DNA from: Neorhizobium galegae bv. orientalis str. HAMBI 540
GTDB taxonomy: Bacteria; Pseudomonadota; Alphaproteobacteria; Rhizobiales; Rhizobiaceae
Length of the DNA: 64,000 nucleotides
Assembly (NCBI RefSeq): GCF_000731315.1
Contig: NZ_HG938353.1
Coordinates: 4,030,001-4,094,000 of the forward strand
Direction: 5' to 3'
Shown: one piece after another, positions 19,377-27,512 of the stretch
Numbering within the stretch: the first letter of the stretch is position 1
Layout of the letters: each line of letters opens with the position of its first letter
Notes under the pieces: model-generated
What the model was told of the DNA's origin: nothing
What the model saw: the letters and a program-made list of their open reading frames with translations, nothing else
Databases searched by the model: none
Translations under genes and position numbers: made by a program

Positions 19377-20375
19377 ATGGCCGAACCGCTGAACCTGCTG
19401 ACCGATATCGAGGGCGTGGCCGTTGGCCATGCCACCGATCTTGCCTTGGGTTCGGGCGTCACCGCGATCGTGTTCGACGAACCGGCAATCGCCTCCGGCT
19501 CGGTGCTCGGCGGCGCCCCGGGCGGGCGGGACACAGCTCTGCTCGATCCGTCCATGACCGTGCAGACGGTCGATGCCTTCGTGCTATCGGGCGGTTCTGC
19601 CTTCGGTCTCGATGCGGCCGGCGGCGTACAGTCGGGCCTGCGCGAAATCGGCCGCGGTTTCCAGGTCGGCAGCGTCCGCGTGCCGATCGTGCCGCAGGCG
19701 ATCCTGATGGATCTCCTGAACGGCGGCAACAAGGACTGGGGTCTTCACTCGCCCTATCGCGAGATGGGCTACGAAGCGTTCAGGGCCGCCGCCAAGGGTC
19801 CGTTCGCACTCGGAACCATCGGATCTGGAACGGGTGCCACGACGGCGACGTTCAAGGGCGGCATCGGCTCGGCAAGCGCCCGGACTTCGACAGGCCATAC
19901 GGTCGCGGCACTGATTGCCGCCAATGCCCTTGGCTCGGCGACGATTGGCGAAGGCCCGCATTTCTGGGCCGCTCCCTTTGAAGAAGGCAATGAATTCGGC
20001 GGGCTTGGAATGCCTCCGACCTTCGACAATCGCATGCGCCTCAAGGGCCGCAATGTGACGTCGACGACGATAGGCGTCATCGTCACCGATGCCGTGCTGA
20101 CCAAGGCACAGGCGCACCGGCTTTCCATCCTCGCCCATGACGGCCTCGCCCGGGCGATCCTGCCGGCGCACCTGCCCTTCGATGGCGACACGATCTTTTC
20201 GACGGCGACCGGTGCGAAACCGCTGAGCGAGCCATCGGATTTCATGGAAATCTGCCATCTGGCGACGCTGGTGACCGCCCGCGCCGTGGCCCGTGGCGTC
20301 TACGAGGCAACTGCTTTGCCCAATGCAAATGCCCAGATCGCCTGGCACGACAAATTCACTTCGCCGGCTAAATAG
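19377..20375 (+). CDS. P1 family peptidase (DmpA/NylC-type N-terminal nucleophile hydrolase)
   Basis: This 332-residue protein belongs to the P1/S58 family of self-processing aminopeptidases. Visible blocks are TDIEGVAVGHATDLALGSGV at the N-terminus, VLSGGSAFGLDAAGGV, and NVTSTTIGVIVTDAVLTKAQ, where autocleavage before a Ser/Thr would create the catalytic N-terminal nucleophile. It begins three bases after the semialdehyde dehydrogenase, so it is co-transcribed. A role in releasing amino acids or hydrolysing small amides in the same catabolic block is likely but unproven. Its 3' end overlaps convergent cobC by eight bases. Confidence 0.88.
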   Translation: MAEPLNLLTDIEGVAVGHATDLALGSGVTAIVFDEPAIASGSVLGGAPGGRDTALLDPSMTVQTVDAFVLSGGSAFGLDAAGGVQSGLREIGRGFQVGSVRVPIVPQAILMDLLNGGNKDWGLHSPYREMGYEAFRAAAKGPFALGTIGSGTGATTATFKGGIGSASARTSTGHTVAALIAANALGSATIGEGPHFWAAPFEEGNEFGGLGMPPTFDNRMRLKGRNVTSTTIGVIVTDAVLTKAQAHRLSILAHDGLARAILPAHLPFDGDTIFSTATGAKPLSEPSDFMEICHLATLVTARAVARGVYEATALPNANAQIAWHDKFTSPAK

Positions 20376-21396
20376 TTTTCAAGGCTCCTTCGAGCCGCGG
20401 CCAGTCGTTCTCGCAGGGAAGGCCGATCCTCAGATCATTGGGCCGTTCCTCGAACCGGCGCACCAGAATGCCCCGCTCTCCAAGATGCCGGAAAACCGCC
20501 GGCGCGCGCGGATCGCGGATGAAGCGGAACAGCGACGTCCCGTCCGTGACGGGTATTCCCGCAGCACCGAGCAGGGCATCCAGCCGCGCCGCATCCTCTC
20601 TAAGCCTCAGCCGCATCGCGCACTGCCATCCGACATCGGCGAGTGCCTCGTTCGCCACGTGCAATGCCGGACCGGACACCGCCCAGGGACCGAGCCGGTT
20701 CTCGATTTTCGCCACGGTTTCCGGATGCGAAATCACGAAGCCGAGCCGAAGGCCGGCCATGCCGTAGAACTTGCCGAAGGAGCGCAGCACCACCAGCCCG
20801 CCGGCATCCACCGCGTCGGTGACGCTCGACGCGTCCGAGACATCCATGAACGCTTCATCGACGACCAGCAGCCCGCCCTTCGCGCGCATGACTGCTGCGA
20901 GCGCCCGAAGGTCGGCACGCGGGACGATGCGCCCGGTCGGATTGTTGGGATTGACGATGACCGCGAGGTCCGCTTCCGCCAGCCGATCCAGATCGTCGGT
21001 TTCGGTGACCTCGAAACCGGAAAGCCGAGCCGCTCGGGCATGCTCCGCATAGGTCGGAGAAAGAACCGCAGCCCGGCCTGTCCGGGCGATCAGATCGGCA
21101 ACCATCGGCAGCAGGATCTGCGTTCCCGGCCCCGCCGCGACATGTGCCACCGACGGCGCGCCGTAGGCAGCGGCGGCAAGGGCCTTCAGCCTTTCCGCCG
21201 ATGCGACGTCGGGCAGTCGCGCGAAAGCATTGTCGGGCAGGGGCGAATACGGATAGGAATGCGGGCTGATACCGGTGGAGAGATCGACCCAGGGTTCAGG
21301 CGCGTGGCGAAACAGCGTCCGGGCGCGGGAAAGATTGCCGCCGTGCTGTATCGGATCGCCAATTTCATCGCCAATCTCAGGGCCTGCCAACTTCAT
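20368..21396 (-). CDS. cobC: L-threonine-O-3-phosphate decarboxylase-type aminotransferase CobC
   Basis: This 342-residue class I/II PLP enzyme supplies the (R)-1-aminopropan-2-ol phosphate arm for cobinamide formation. Visible blocks are LSTGISPHSYPYSPL near the N-terminus, VNPNNPTGRIV, and RSFGKFYGMAGLRLGF with the PLP lysine. The start at 21396 ([10 protein letters not shown]) gives the normal length. That ATG overlaps the ATG of the divergent cobD gene (shared CATG), so its promoter must lie inside cobD. The first 13 codons open upstream of this start do not look like protein. Confidence 0.93.
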   Translation of the reverse strand: MKLAGPEIGDEIGDPIQHGGNLSRARTLFRHAPEPWVDLSTGISPHSYPYSPLPDNAFARLPDVASAERLKALAAAAYGAPSVAHVAAGPGTQILLPMVADLIARTGRAAVLSPTYAEHARAARLSGFEVTETDDLDRLAEADLAVIVNPNNPTGRIVPRADLRALAAVMRAKGGLLVVDEAFMDVSDASSVTDAVDAGGLVVLRSFGKFYGMAGLRLGFVISHPETVAKIENRLGPWAVSGPALHVANEALADVGWQCAMRLRLREDAARLDALLGAAGIPVTDGTSLFRFIRDPRAPAVFRHLGERGILVRRFEERPNDLRIGLPCENDWPRLEGALKTI

Positions 21397-22360
21397 GTTC
21401 CTTCTCGCATTTTTCGCCCTGATCACGGAGCGCATCGTGGGTTATCCGGACTGGCTGTTCCGGCGCATCGGCCATCCGGTCACCTGGATCGGCGCACTGA
21501 TATCCCGGCTCGACCGCGATCTGAACCGCGAAAGCGACGACTTCTCCACGCGCAAGCGAAAGGGCGTATACGCGCTTCTGGCACTTCTCGGCATCACCAT
21601 CCTGCTCGGCCTGGTGATCGAATACGACCTGAGAATGATCCCCTTTGGGCCGATCCTGCTGGTTCTGATCGCTGCGAGCTTGCCGGCGCAGAAGAGCCTT
21701 GAAACCCATGTCGAGGCCGTCGCGACGGCGCTGCGATACGGAGGCCTGGATGCCGGGCGGAAAGCGGTCTCGAAAATCGTTGGGCGCGATCCGGAAAAGC
21801 TCGACGAAGCGGCCGTCTGCCGGGCAGCGATCGAGAGCCTGGCCGAGAATTTTTCGGACGGCGTCGTGGCGCCGGCCTTCTGGATGGGGATCGGCGGTCT
21901 TGCGGGCGGCGTCGGCTACAAGGCGGCCAATACCGCCGACAGCATGATCGGCCACAAGCTGCCGCGTTACGAAGCCTTCGGCTGGGCGGCGGCCCGTTTC
22001 GACGATCTCATCAACCTGCCCGCCTCGCGCCTGAGCGCCCTTCTTTTCGTGGTCGCTGCGGGTTTCATCGATCACGCCTCGCCGGGCAACGCGATCCGCG
22101 CCATCAGGCGGGATGCCCGCCATCACCGGTCGCCGAATGCCGGCTGGCCGGAAGCGGCGATGGCCGGCGCGCTCGGCATCGCCCTCGCCGGGCCGCGCAG
22201 CTATGGCGGACAGATGATCGAGGCACGGTTCATGGGCGAGGGCGGGCGCTCCGAGCTCACCTACGACGACATCCGCCGCGCGCTGAAACTCGCCCGCGTC
22301 GCCGACGCTCTGCTGATCGGCCTTTTCGGCCTTTTGGCGTGGATCATCTGGCAAGTTTGA
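21395..22360 (+). CDS. cobD: Adenosylcobinamide-phosphate synthase CobD/CbiB
   Basis: This 321-residue integral membrane protein attaches the aminopropanol arm to adenosylcobyric acid. It has several hydrophobic segments (about 1-12, 53-92, 150-175, 205-225 and the C-terminal helix) and the family blocks [35 protein letters not shown] and [20 protein letters not shown]. The start ATG overlaps that of cobC on the other strand. Its last 17 bases overlap convergent cobQ. It functions with CobC encoded next door. Confidence 0.95.
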   Translation: MFLLAFFALITERIVGYPDWLFRRIGHPVTWIGALISRLDRDLNRESDDFSTRKRKGVYALLALLGITILLGLVIEYDLRMIPFGPILLVLIAASLPAQKSLETHVEAVATALRYGGLDAGRKAVSKIVGRDPEKLDEAAVCRAAIESLAENFSDGVVAPAFWMGIGGLAGGVGYKAANTADSMIGHKLPRYEAFGWAAARFDDLINLPASRLSALLFVVAAGFIDHASPGNAIRAIRRDARHHRSPNAGWPEAAMAGALGIALAGPRSYGGQMIEARFMGEGGRSELTYDDIRRALKLARVADALLIGLFGLLAWIIWQV

Positions 22361-23813
22361 GCAGCCCATCCAGATCGAGATGCTTTTCCATATGGCCGGC
22401 CAGCCGGTCCAACACCGCGTCCACGCCTGCCTCGTAATCGAGGCCTGATGCCGAGCCACCAAGCCGCGTCAGCCAGGCCGACCGCTGCCGGTCGTCGGAA
22501 AACAGACCGTGGAGGTAAGTGCCCCAGACCCGGCCATCCGCCGATATCGCACCTTCCGGGTTACCGCCGATTGTCGCAAAAGACCGCCTGCAATCGGCAC
22601 CGGTGGTTCGCCCGATATGCATTTCATACCCGGACAGGGAGATTCCGTCGAAGCTCGCACCCGCAACGGCCTCCAGCCGTTTATCGCCCGCGAGAACCGT
22701 CTCGACATCCAGCAGGGCTAGCCCTTCGATCGAGCCCGGCGGTCCTTCCGTTCCTTCCGGATCGGAAATCGCTTTACCAAGCATCTGATAACCGCCGCAA
22801 AGGCCCAAAACTCGCCCCCCGCGCCGAACATGCGCCGCAATATCCACGTCGAACCCTGCCGCCTTCAGCGCCCGCAGATCGAATATCGTCGCCTTCGAGC
22901 CCACCAGCAGCACGAGATCGCAATCGCCGGGAATGACCTGCCCCGGCCGGACCCGGATGAGATCGACATCCGGCTCCGCTTCCAGCGGATCGAGATCATC
23001 GAAATTGGAGATATGCGGCAGGATCGGCACCGCGATCCTGATCCTCGCACCAGCCTTCCGCACGGAAGGCGTATTGAGGCCGAGCGCATCTTCGGCCGGC
23101 AGCCGGGCCGCATCGGCAAAATGCGGCAACAGCCCGACCGAATGCCAGCCCGTGAGTTCCCCGATCATCCGCATGCCGTCTGCGAACAGGGCTGGGTCGC
23201 CCCGAAACCGATTGACGATAAAGCCCCGGATCATTGCCGCATCTTCGGGATCGAGCACCAGCCTGGTGCCGGCAAGGCTGGCGATCACCCCGCCGCGGTC
23301 GATATCGCCGATCAGCACCACCGGCACGTCGGCGGCCCGCGCGAACCCCATATTGGCGATGTCGTTCTGGCGAAGATTGATTTCCGAGGCGCTGCCGGCA
23401 CCTTCGATCAACACCAGATCGGCCTGATTGCGAAGAAGCCCGAAACTTTCGAGAACCCGCGGCATCAGCGTCCGTTTGAGTATCTGATACTCGGCGGCCT
23501 TGGCATTGCCTTCGACCCTGCCTTGCACCACGACCTGCGCACCCACCTCGCTCTGCGGCTTCAGGAGCACCGGGTTCATGTGGACGCTGAGCGGTGCGCC
23601 GGCGGCACGCGCCTGCAGCGCCTGCGCCCGGCCGATTTCGCCGCCATCCGCGGTGACCGCGGCATTGTTCGACATGTTCTGCGGCTTGAACGGCATGATC
23701 TTCAGGCCGCGCAGCGTAAAGGCGCGGGCAAGCCCGGCCACGACCAGCGACTTGCCCACATCCGAGCCCGTTCCCTGAAACATCAGCGCCCGAGCTGGCT
23801 TGACCCGAACCAT
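22344..23813 (-). CDS. cobQ: Cobyric acid synthase CobQ
   Basis: This 489-residue glutamine-dependent amidotransferase adds four amides (b, d, e, g) to adenosylcobyrinic a,c-diamide. The N-terminal dethiobiotin-synthetase-like ATPase carries the P-loop variant [12 protein letters not shown] (about 11-22). The C-terminal triad glutaminase carries the nucleophile in [12 protein letters not shown] and a late histidine in GTYLHGLF. It lies two bases downstream of cobO in the cbtB-cbtA-cobO-cobQ transcript and is expected to be repressed by the cobalamin riboswitch at the head of that transcript. Confidence 0.97.
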   Translation of the reverse strand: MVRVKPARALMFQGTGSDVGKSLVVAGLARAFTLRGLKIMPFKPQNMSNNAAVTADGGEIGRAQALQARAAGAPLSVHMNPVLLKPQSEVGAQVVVQGRVEGNAKAAEYQILKRTLMPRVLESFGLLRNQADLVLIEGAGSASEINLRQNDIANMGFARAADVPVVLIGDIDRGGVIASLAGTRLVLDPEDAAMIRGFIVNRFRGDPALFADGMRMIGELTGWHSVGLLPHFADAARLPAEDALGLNTPSVRKAGARIRIAVPILPHISNFDDLDPLEAEPDVDLIRVRPGQVIPGDCDLVLLVGSKATIFDLRALKAAGFDVDIAAHVRRGGRVLGLCGGYQMLGKAISDPEGTEGPPGSIEGLALLDVETVLAGDKRLEAVAGASFDGISLSGYEMHIGRTTGADCRRSFATIGGNPEGAISADGRVWGTYLHGLFSDDRQRSAWLTRLGGSASGLDYEAGVDAVLDRLAGHMEKHLDLDGLLKLAR

Positions 23814-23815
23814 GG

Positions 23816-24430
23816 CTAAAACTCGATGCCGGCCTGGGCCTTCACGCCCGCCTTGAAGTGGTGCTTGACCAGCGACATCTCGGTCACCATGTCGGCAGCC
23901 TCGATCAGCGCCGGCTTGGCGTTGCGGCCGGTGACGACCACATGCAGATCCGGCCGCCGTGCCTGTAGCGCGGCGACGATCCTGTCGAGATCGAGATAGT
24001 CATAACGGAGCGCGATGTTGAGTTCGTCGAGGATGACTAGCCCGATCGTCTCGTCCGCCATCAGGTCGAGTGCCTTTTCCCAGGCCTTTTCCGCCGCCGC
24101 GACATCGCGCTTCAGGTCCTGGGTCTCCCAGGTAAAACCCTCGCCCATCGTGTGCCAAACGACGCGGTCACCGAAGACGGCAAGCGCCGGCTGCTCCCCG
24201 GTCGACCAGGCGCCCTTGATGAACTGCACGACGCCGACCCGGCGGTTGTTACCGAGCATGCGCAGCGCCAAGCCGAAAGCCGCGGTGGATTTACCCTTGC
24301 CCGAGCCGGTATGGACGATGAGAAGACCCTTTTCCTGGGTCTTCTCTGCCACTTCCGCATCCTGAACCGCCTTGCGGTTCGCCATCTTGGCGCGGTGACG
24401 CTCGACGGACGCCTCGTCGATCTCCTTCAC
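23816..24430 (-). CDS. cobO: Cob(I)yrinic acid a,c-diamide adenosyltransferase CobO
   Basis: This 204-residue enzyme of the BtuR/CobO type transfers the adenosyl group from ATP to cob(I)yrinic acid diamide. It shows the P-loop [19 protein letters not shown] (about 39-57), the block VVQFIKGAW, and [16 protein letters not shown] in the second half. Its start overlaps the cbtA stop by four bases, so both are translated from one riboswitch-controlled message. Length is normal. Confidence 0.97.
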   Translation of the reverse strand: MKEIDEASVERHRAKMANRKAVQDAEVAEKTQEKGLLIVHTGSGKGKSTAAFGLALRMLGNNRRVGVVQFIKGAWSTGEQPALAVFGDRVVWHTMGEGFTWETQDLKRDVAAAEKAWEKALDLMADETIGLVILDELNIALRYDYLDLDRIVAALQARRPDLHVVVTGRNAKPALIEAADMVTEMSLVKHHFKAGVKAQAGIEF

Positions 24431-25188
24431 CGGGAGACGAGCTTCGCCGAAGATCCGGCAGAAGCCTCCTCGCCAGCGCGGAACTTTTCGCGGACGACAC
24501 CGGCCAGCGCACCGAGCACCGCCCAGAACACCAGGTTGGTGGCATAGACGGCGTTGACGAAGCGGGCATAGAGATCCATCGGGACGGCCGTTTCATGGCT
24601 GGGCGGCAGCGGCGCGCCGACCAGATGCGGGGCCATCAGCAGCACGATCGCAAGCGCTGCAAATACGGCCGAGCGTGTGTAGACGAGCAGGCCGAGGCCA
24701 ATCGCGGTGCAGACAGCCGTCGAGACCCACCAGATCTGGCGCGGGCCGAGTTCCGCAGCCGGCATGCCGGGCAATTCCGGCGGCAGGCCAAGGCCGGGCG
24801 CAAGGATGACGGCGAGGAAGCCGGCAATGCCGAACATCAGACCGCCACGCCAGCCCTTGAAGCCGCCGAACGCTTCCGAGGCAGCAATGAGGACAAGGGC
24901 AAAACCGATAGCCGACAGCATGTCCGCCGCAAGCGTGTAGATGAAACGCTCGAAGCCATCGGCGGGAGCCCAGGCTTCCTCGCCATGGTGATGCTCGGCA
25001 GCGGATGCCGTGGCACCTGCTGCCGGCGCCGCGTCATGGCTGTGCCCCGCTTCGGGCGCGGCATTTTCGAACACTTCCGCCTGCAGGATCAGCGGCACGG
25101 TGGAGAAGCTCTGCATCACGGTCAGCAGCAATCCGGACAAAAGCCCGGCGATCACCGCCGTGAAGACGATGTTGCGAAACAACGACAT
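24427..25188 (-). CDS. cbtA: Cobalt transporter subunit CbtA
   Basis: This 253-residue membrane protein of the CbtA family has about five to six transmembrane segments, the first at 5-27. A histidine-rich loop between segments one and two includes HSHDAAP and AEHHHGEE, probably metal binding. CbtAB is a B12-regulated cobalt uptake system. The start at 25188 follows GAGGAGTTCTCCCAA. cbtB lies directly upstream and cobO overlaps downstream, consistent with cobalt supply for corrin synthesis. It is controlled by the upstream cobalamin riboswitch. Confidence 0.92.
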   Translation of the reverse strand: MSLFRNIVFTAVIAGLLSGLLLTVMQSFSTVPLILQAEVFENAAPEAGHSHDAAPAAGATASAAEHHHGEEAWAPADGFERFIYTLAADMLSAIGFALVLIAASEAFGGFKGWRGGLMFGIAGFLAVILAPGLGLPPELPGMPAAELGPRQIWWVSTAVCTAIGLGLLVYTRSAVFAALAIVLLMAPHLVGAPLPPSHETAVPMDLYARFVNAVYATNLVFWAVLGALAGVVREKFRAGEEASAGSSAKLVSR

Positions 25189-25201
25189 TTGGGAGAACTC
25201 C

Positions 25202-25378
25202 TCAGTGGCAGGGGAAGGCGAGCGAGTGGCGCGTGTCATGCGCGGCATTGTGGACGACTTCCAGATGCGAGAAGCCGACAAAGCCAACGATGAACAGGCC
25301 GAGCAAGGCCGTCATGCTGAGGGGAATGATCTTCGAAGCGGAAATGGTGACTGCAGCTGCAGCAGAATTCAGTACCAT
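25202..25378 (-). CDS. cbtB: Cobalt transporter subunit CbtB
   Basis: This 58-residue protein, easy to miss because of its size, has one transmembrane helix (about residues 18-37, PLSMTALLGLFIVGFVGF) and a C-terminal tail with histidines and a cysteine (HNAAHDTRHSLAFPCH). That is the CbtB signature of a single helix followed by a metal-binding histidine tail. It sits directly between a cobalamin riboswitch and cbtA (13-base gap), as in other alphaproteobacteria. It is expected to bind cobalt for CbtA. Confidence 0.93.
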   Translation of the reverse strand: MVLNSAAAAVTISASKIIPLSMTALLGLFIVGFVGFSHLEVVHNAAHDTRHSLAFPCH

Positions 25379-25429
25379 GGTCTCGTCCTTTCGCCCTCCA
25401 CCCGAGGGCCGTTCACGTTCTTTGCCGCC

Positions 25430-25640
25430 TCTGGCAGGTCTCCTGGCTCGCGGATCGGACGCCTTCTCCCGCCTTCCCAGGAGTCCGTTGGCCGGATTTC
25501 CCAGTGGCTTGACGGCCGGACGGCCGTTTTGGTCGAAGACTTTCCGCTTACAGTTGCGGGGGCAGCCGCGGGTTGGACGGCGGAATTCCGTCGCACCGCA
25601 TTCCCTCTAAAACCCTTTCGGGCACCATAGGCTCGGTCAC
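25430..25640 (-). promoter_or_regulatory. Cobalamin riboswitch controlling cbtB-cbtA-cobO-cobQ
   Basis: On the minus strand this leader carries the B12 aptamer landmarks in order: GAATGCGGTGCGAC, GCTGCCCCCGCAACTGTAAG, the B12 box GCCACTGGGAAATCCGG, CCTGGGAAGGC, and the closing GAGCCAGGAGACCTGCC. It lies about 50 bases before cbtB, the right place to shut off cobalt uptake and late corrin genes when adenosylcobalamin is abundant. It is highly similar, in inverted orientation, to the second riboswitch 80 bases away. Confidence 0.96.
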
Positions 25641-25720
25641 TATAGACGAATTCGGCGTCACGGCAATCGCCTTTGCGACGCATTGACATGGGCCTGCGAC
25701 CGGGCTTAGTTGAGAGGAGA

Positions 25721-25930
25721 TGGTCCCTTTCCGGCAACGGGGAGGGCTAAGAGAGAATGCGGTGCGATCCCTTATTCAGGATCAATGCCGCGGCTGCCCC
25801 CGCAACTGTAGGCGGCGAGCCATTGCCTAAAACGGCCATTTGGCCGTCAAGCCACTGGGAAATCCGGCCAACGGTATCCTGGGAAGGCAGGCAAATGGCG
25901 ACGACCCGCGAGCCAGGAGACCTGCCGTCC
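25721..25930 (+). promoter_or_regulatory. Cobalamin riboswitch controlling the DUF1636-cobW-cobN operon
   Basis: The same landmarks appear on the plus strand: GAATGCGGTGCGATCC, GCTGCCCCCGCAACTGTAGG, the B12 box at about 25850-25866 (GCCACTGGGAAATCCGG), CCTGGGAAGGCAGG and GCGAGCCAGGAGACCTGCC. It heads the plus-strand operon beginning at 26051. The 120 bases between it and the first start codon presumably contain the expression platform; I could not resolve a clear terminator or sequestor helix by eye. Confidence 0.96.
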
Positions 25931-26050
25931 GATTAATTTTGCTTCACCGGGCGGGGTGCTCCGGAGGAAGTTTCTCGATCACCGCAGAGGGATTTCGACC
26001 TTCTGCTCCGCGCCCCGATTTTTCGACCCCGGCGGGAACGCGGCTGACCG

Positions 26051-26461
26051 ATGAGTGACCACCGACCAGATGATCCGGCAACCGCCGGCCTGGCAGATGT
26101 GACGATTTTCGTCTGCACCAATTGCCGTGACGCGTCCGACGGCGAAATCCGGCCGGGCATCGCACTGATCGCGGCGCTGCGCGAGGCAGCAAGCGGCAAG
26201 CCGCTTGCGATCAAGCCGGTCACCTGCCTTGCCAATTGCGAAAAAAGCCCGAGTGCCGCCTTCAATCACAAGAGCGGCTGGTCCTATGTCTTCGGCCATC
26301 TCTCGCTCGACAATGTCGAGGACATCGTCACCGGCGCGATGATGCTGGCCGAGGACGAGCGCGGCTTCCTTCCCCTTCGCGGCCGTCCGACCTGCCTGCG
26401 CGGCAAGGGCATGACGGCCCGTATTCCACCCTTTCATCACCACGAGGACATGCCATCATGA
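26051..26461 (+). CDS. DUF1636 metal-binding protein
   Basis: This 136-residue protein of the DUF1636 family has a thioredoxin-like ferredoxin character with cysteine pairs CTNCRD and CLANCEKSP, a likely iron-sulfur or metal site. Proteins of this family are typically encoded before cobW in alphaproteobacterial B12 operons. The tail contains FHHHED, a further possible metal ligand. It is first in the plus-strand riboswitch operon and overlaps cobW by four bases. Its biochemical role, perhaps handling cobalt or an electron for CobG or CobN, is unknown. Confidence 0.85.
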   Translation: MSDHRPDDPATAGLADVTIFVCTNCRDASDGEIRPGIALIAALREAASGKPLAIKPVTCLANCEKSPSAAFNHKSGWSYVFGHLSLDNVEDIVTGAMMLAEDERGFLPLRGRPTCLRGKGMTARIPPFHHHEDMPS

Positions 26462-27495
26462 GCGTTTCGTTCGACCGCGTTCCCTGCACCGTCGTTACCG
26501 GGTTTCTGGGAGCCGGCAAGACCACGCTGATCCGCAACCTGATCGAAAACCTGAAAGGCAAGCGGCTGGCGATCATCGTCAACGAATTCGGCGATGTCGG
26601 CATCGACGGCGACGTGCTGAAGGGCTGCGGCATCGAAAGCTGCCCGGAAGACAACATCATCGAGCTTGCCAACGGCTGCATCTGCTGCACGGTCGCCGAC
26701 GATTTCGTGCCGGCGATCGACCGTATCCTGGCCATCGAACCTCGCGTCGATCACATCCTCATCGAGACCTCCGGGCTCGCGCTGCCGAAGCCCCTCGTCC
26801 AGGCCTTCCAGTGGCCTGACGTGAAAGCCCGAGTAACGGTCGATGCGGTGATTGCCGTGGTCGACGGACTGGCGCTCGCCGAAGGTCGTGTTGCCGACGA
26901 TCACAAGGCGCTGGAAGCGCAGCGTGACGCGGACGGCTCCATCGATCACGACGATCCGGTCGAGGAAGTGTTCGAGGACCAGGTGGCCTGCGCCGACATG
27001 ATCGTGCTCACCAAGAGCGACCTCCTGGATGCCGCCGGCCTCGCGACCGCCAGGGATCGCGTGTCCGCACATCTGCCGCGCGCCGTCAAAATCGTGTCGG
27101 CCGCCAATGGCGCGATCGACCCGGCGGTGCTGATCGGGCTCGGCCTTGCCGTCGAGGACGATATCGAAAACCGCAAGACCCATCACGACGACGAACTCGA
27201 CCACGATCACGACGATTTCGACAGCTTCGTCGTCGATCTGGTCGCCGTCACCGATGCCGAACAGCTCGCCGCCCGCATCTCCGCCACGGCGGAGGCGGAA
27301 AACGTGCTGCGCATAAAAGGCTTCGTGGAAGTCGCGAACAAGCCGATGCGCCTGCAGGTTCAGGCGGTAGGATCGCGCGTGAACCATTATTTCGACCGCG
27401 CCTGGGCACCCGGCGAAGCGCGGACAAGCCGCCTTGTCGTGATCGGCGAAAAAGGCATCGACCGCGCCGCGATCGAAAGGATGCTGGCCGCATAA
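26458..27495 (+). CDS. cobW: CobW GTPase, putative cobalt chaperone
   Basis: This 345-residue COG0523 GTPase has the P-loop GFLGAGKTTLIRN (about 15-27), the metal-binding CxCC motif in NGCICCTVADDF, and a histidine/aspartate-rich insert (HHDDELDHDHDDFDSF). It also has the CobW C-terminal domain. CobW is thought to deliver Co(II) to the CobNST chelatase. The start ATG overlaps the DUF1636 stop, and cobN follows after 17 bases. Placement and histidine-rich loop favour a cobalt rather than a zinc function. Confidence 0.96.
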   Translation: MSVSFDRVPCTVVTGFLGAGKTTLIRNLIENLKGKRLAIIVNEFGDVGIDGDVLKGCGIESCPEDNIIELANGCICCTVADDFVPAIDRILAIEPRVDHILIETSGLALPKPLVQAFQWPDVKARVTVDAVIAVVDGLALAEGRVADDHKALEAQRDADGSIDHDDPVEEVFEDQVACADMIVLTKSDLLDAAGLATARDRVSAHLPRAVKIVSAANGAIDPAVLIGLGLAVEDDIENRKTHHDDELDHDHDDFDSFVVDLVAVTDAEQLAARISATAEAENVLRIKGFVEVANKPMRLQVQAVGSRVNHYFDRAWAPGEARTSRLVVIGEKGIDRAAIERMLAA

Positions 27496-27512
27496 GAAGG
27501 CCCGAGGGAAGG

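Noticed and set aside
17727..19430. Long open frame (567 codons) on the minus strand
   Set aside because: It is antisense to the well-supported ALDH7 gene; its Arg/Gly/Asp-rich, motif-free translation is typical of GC-rich antisense frames.
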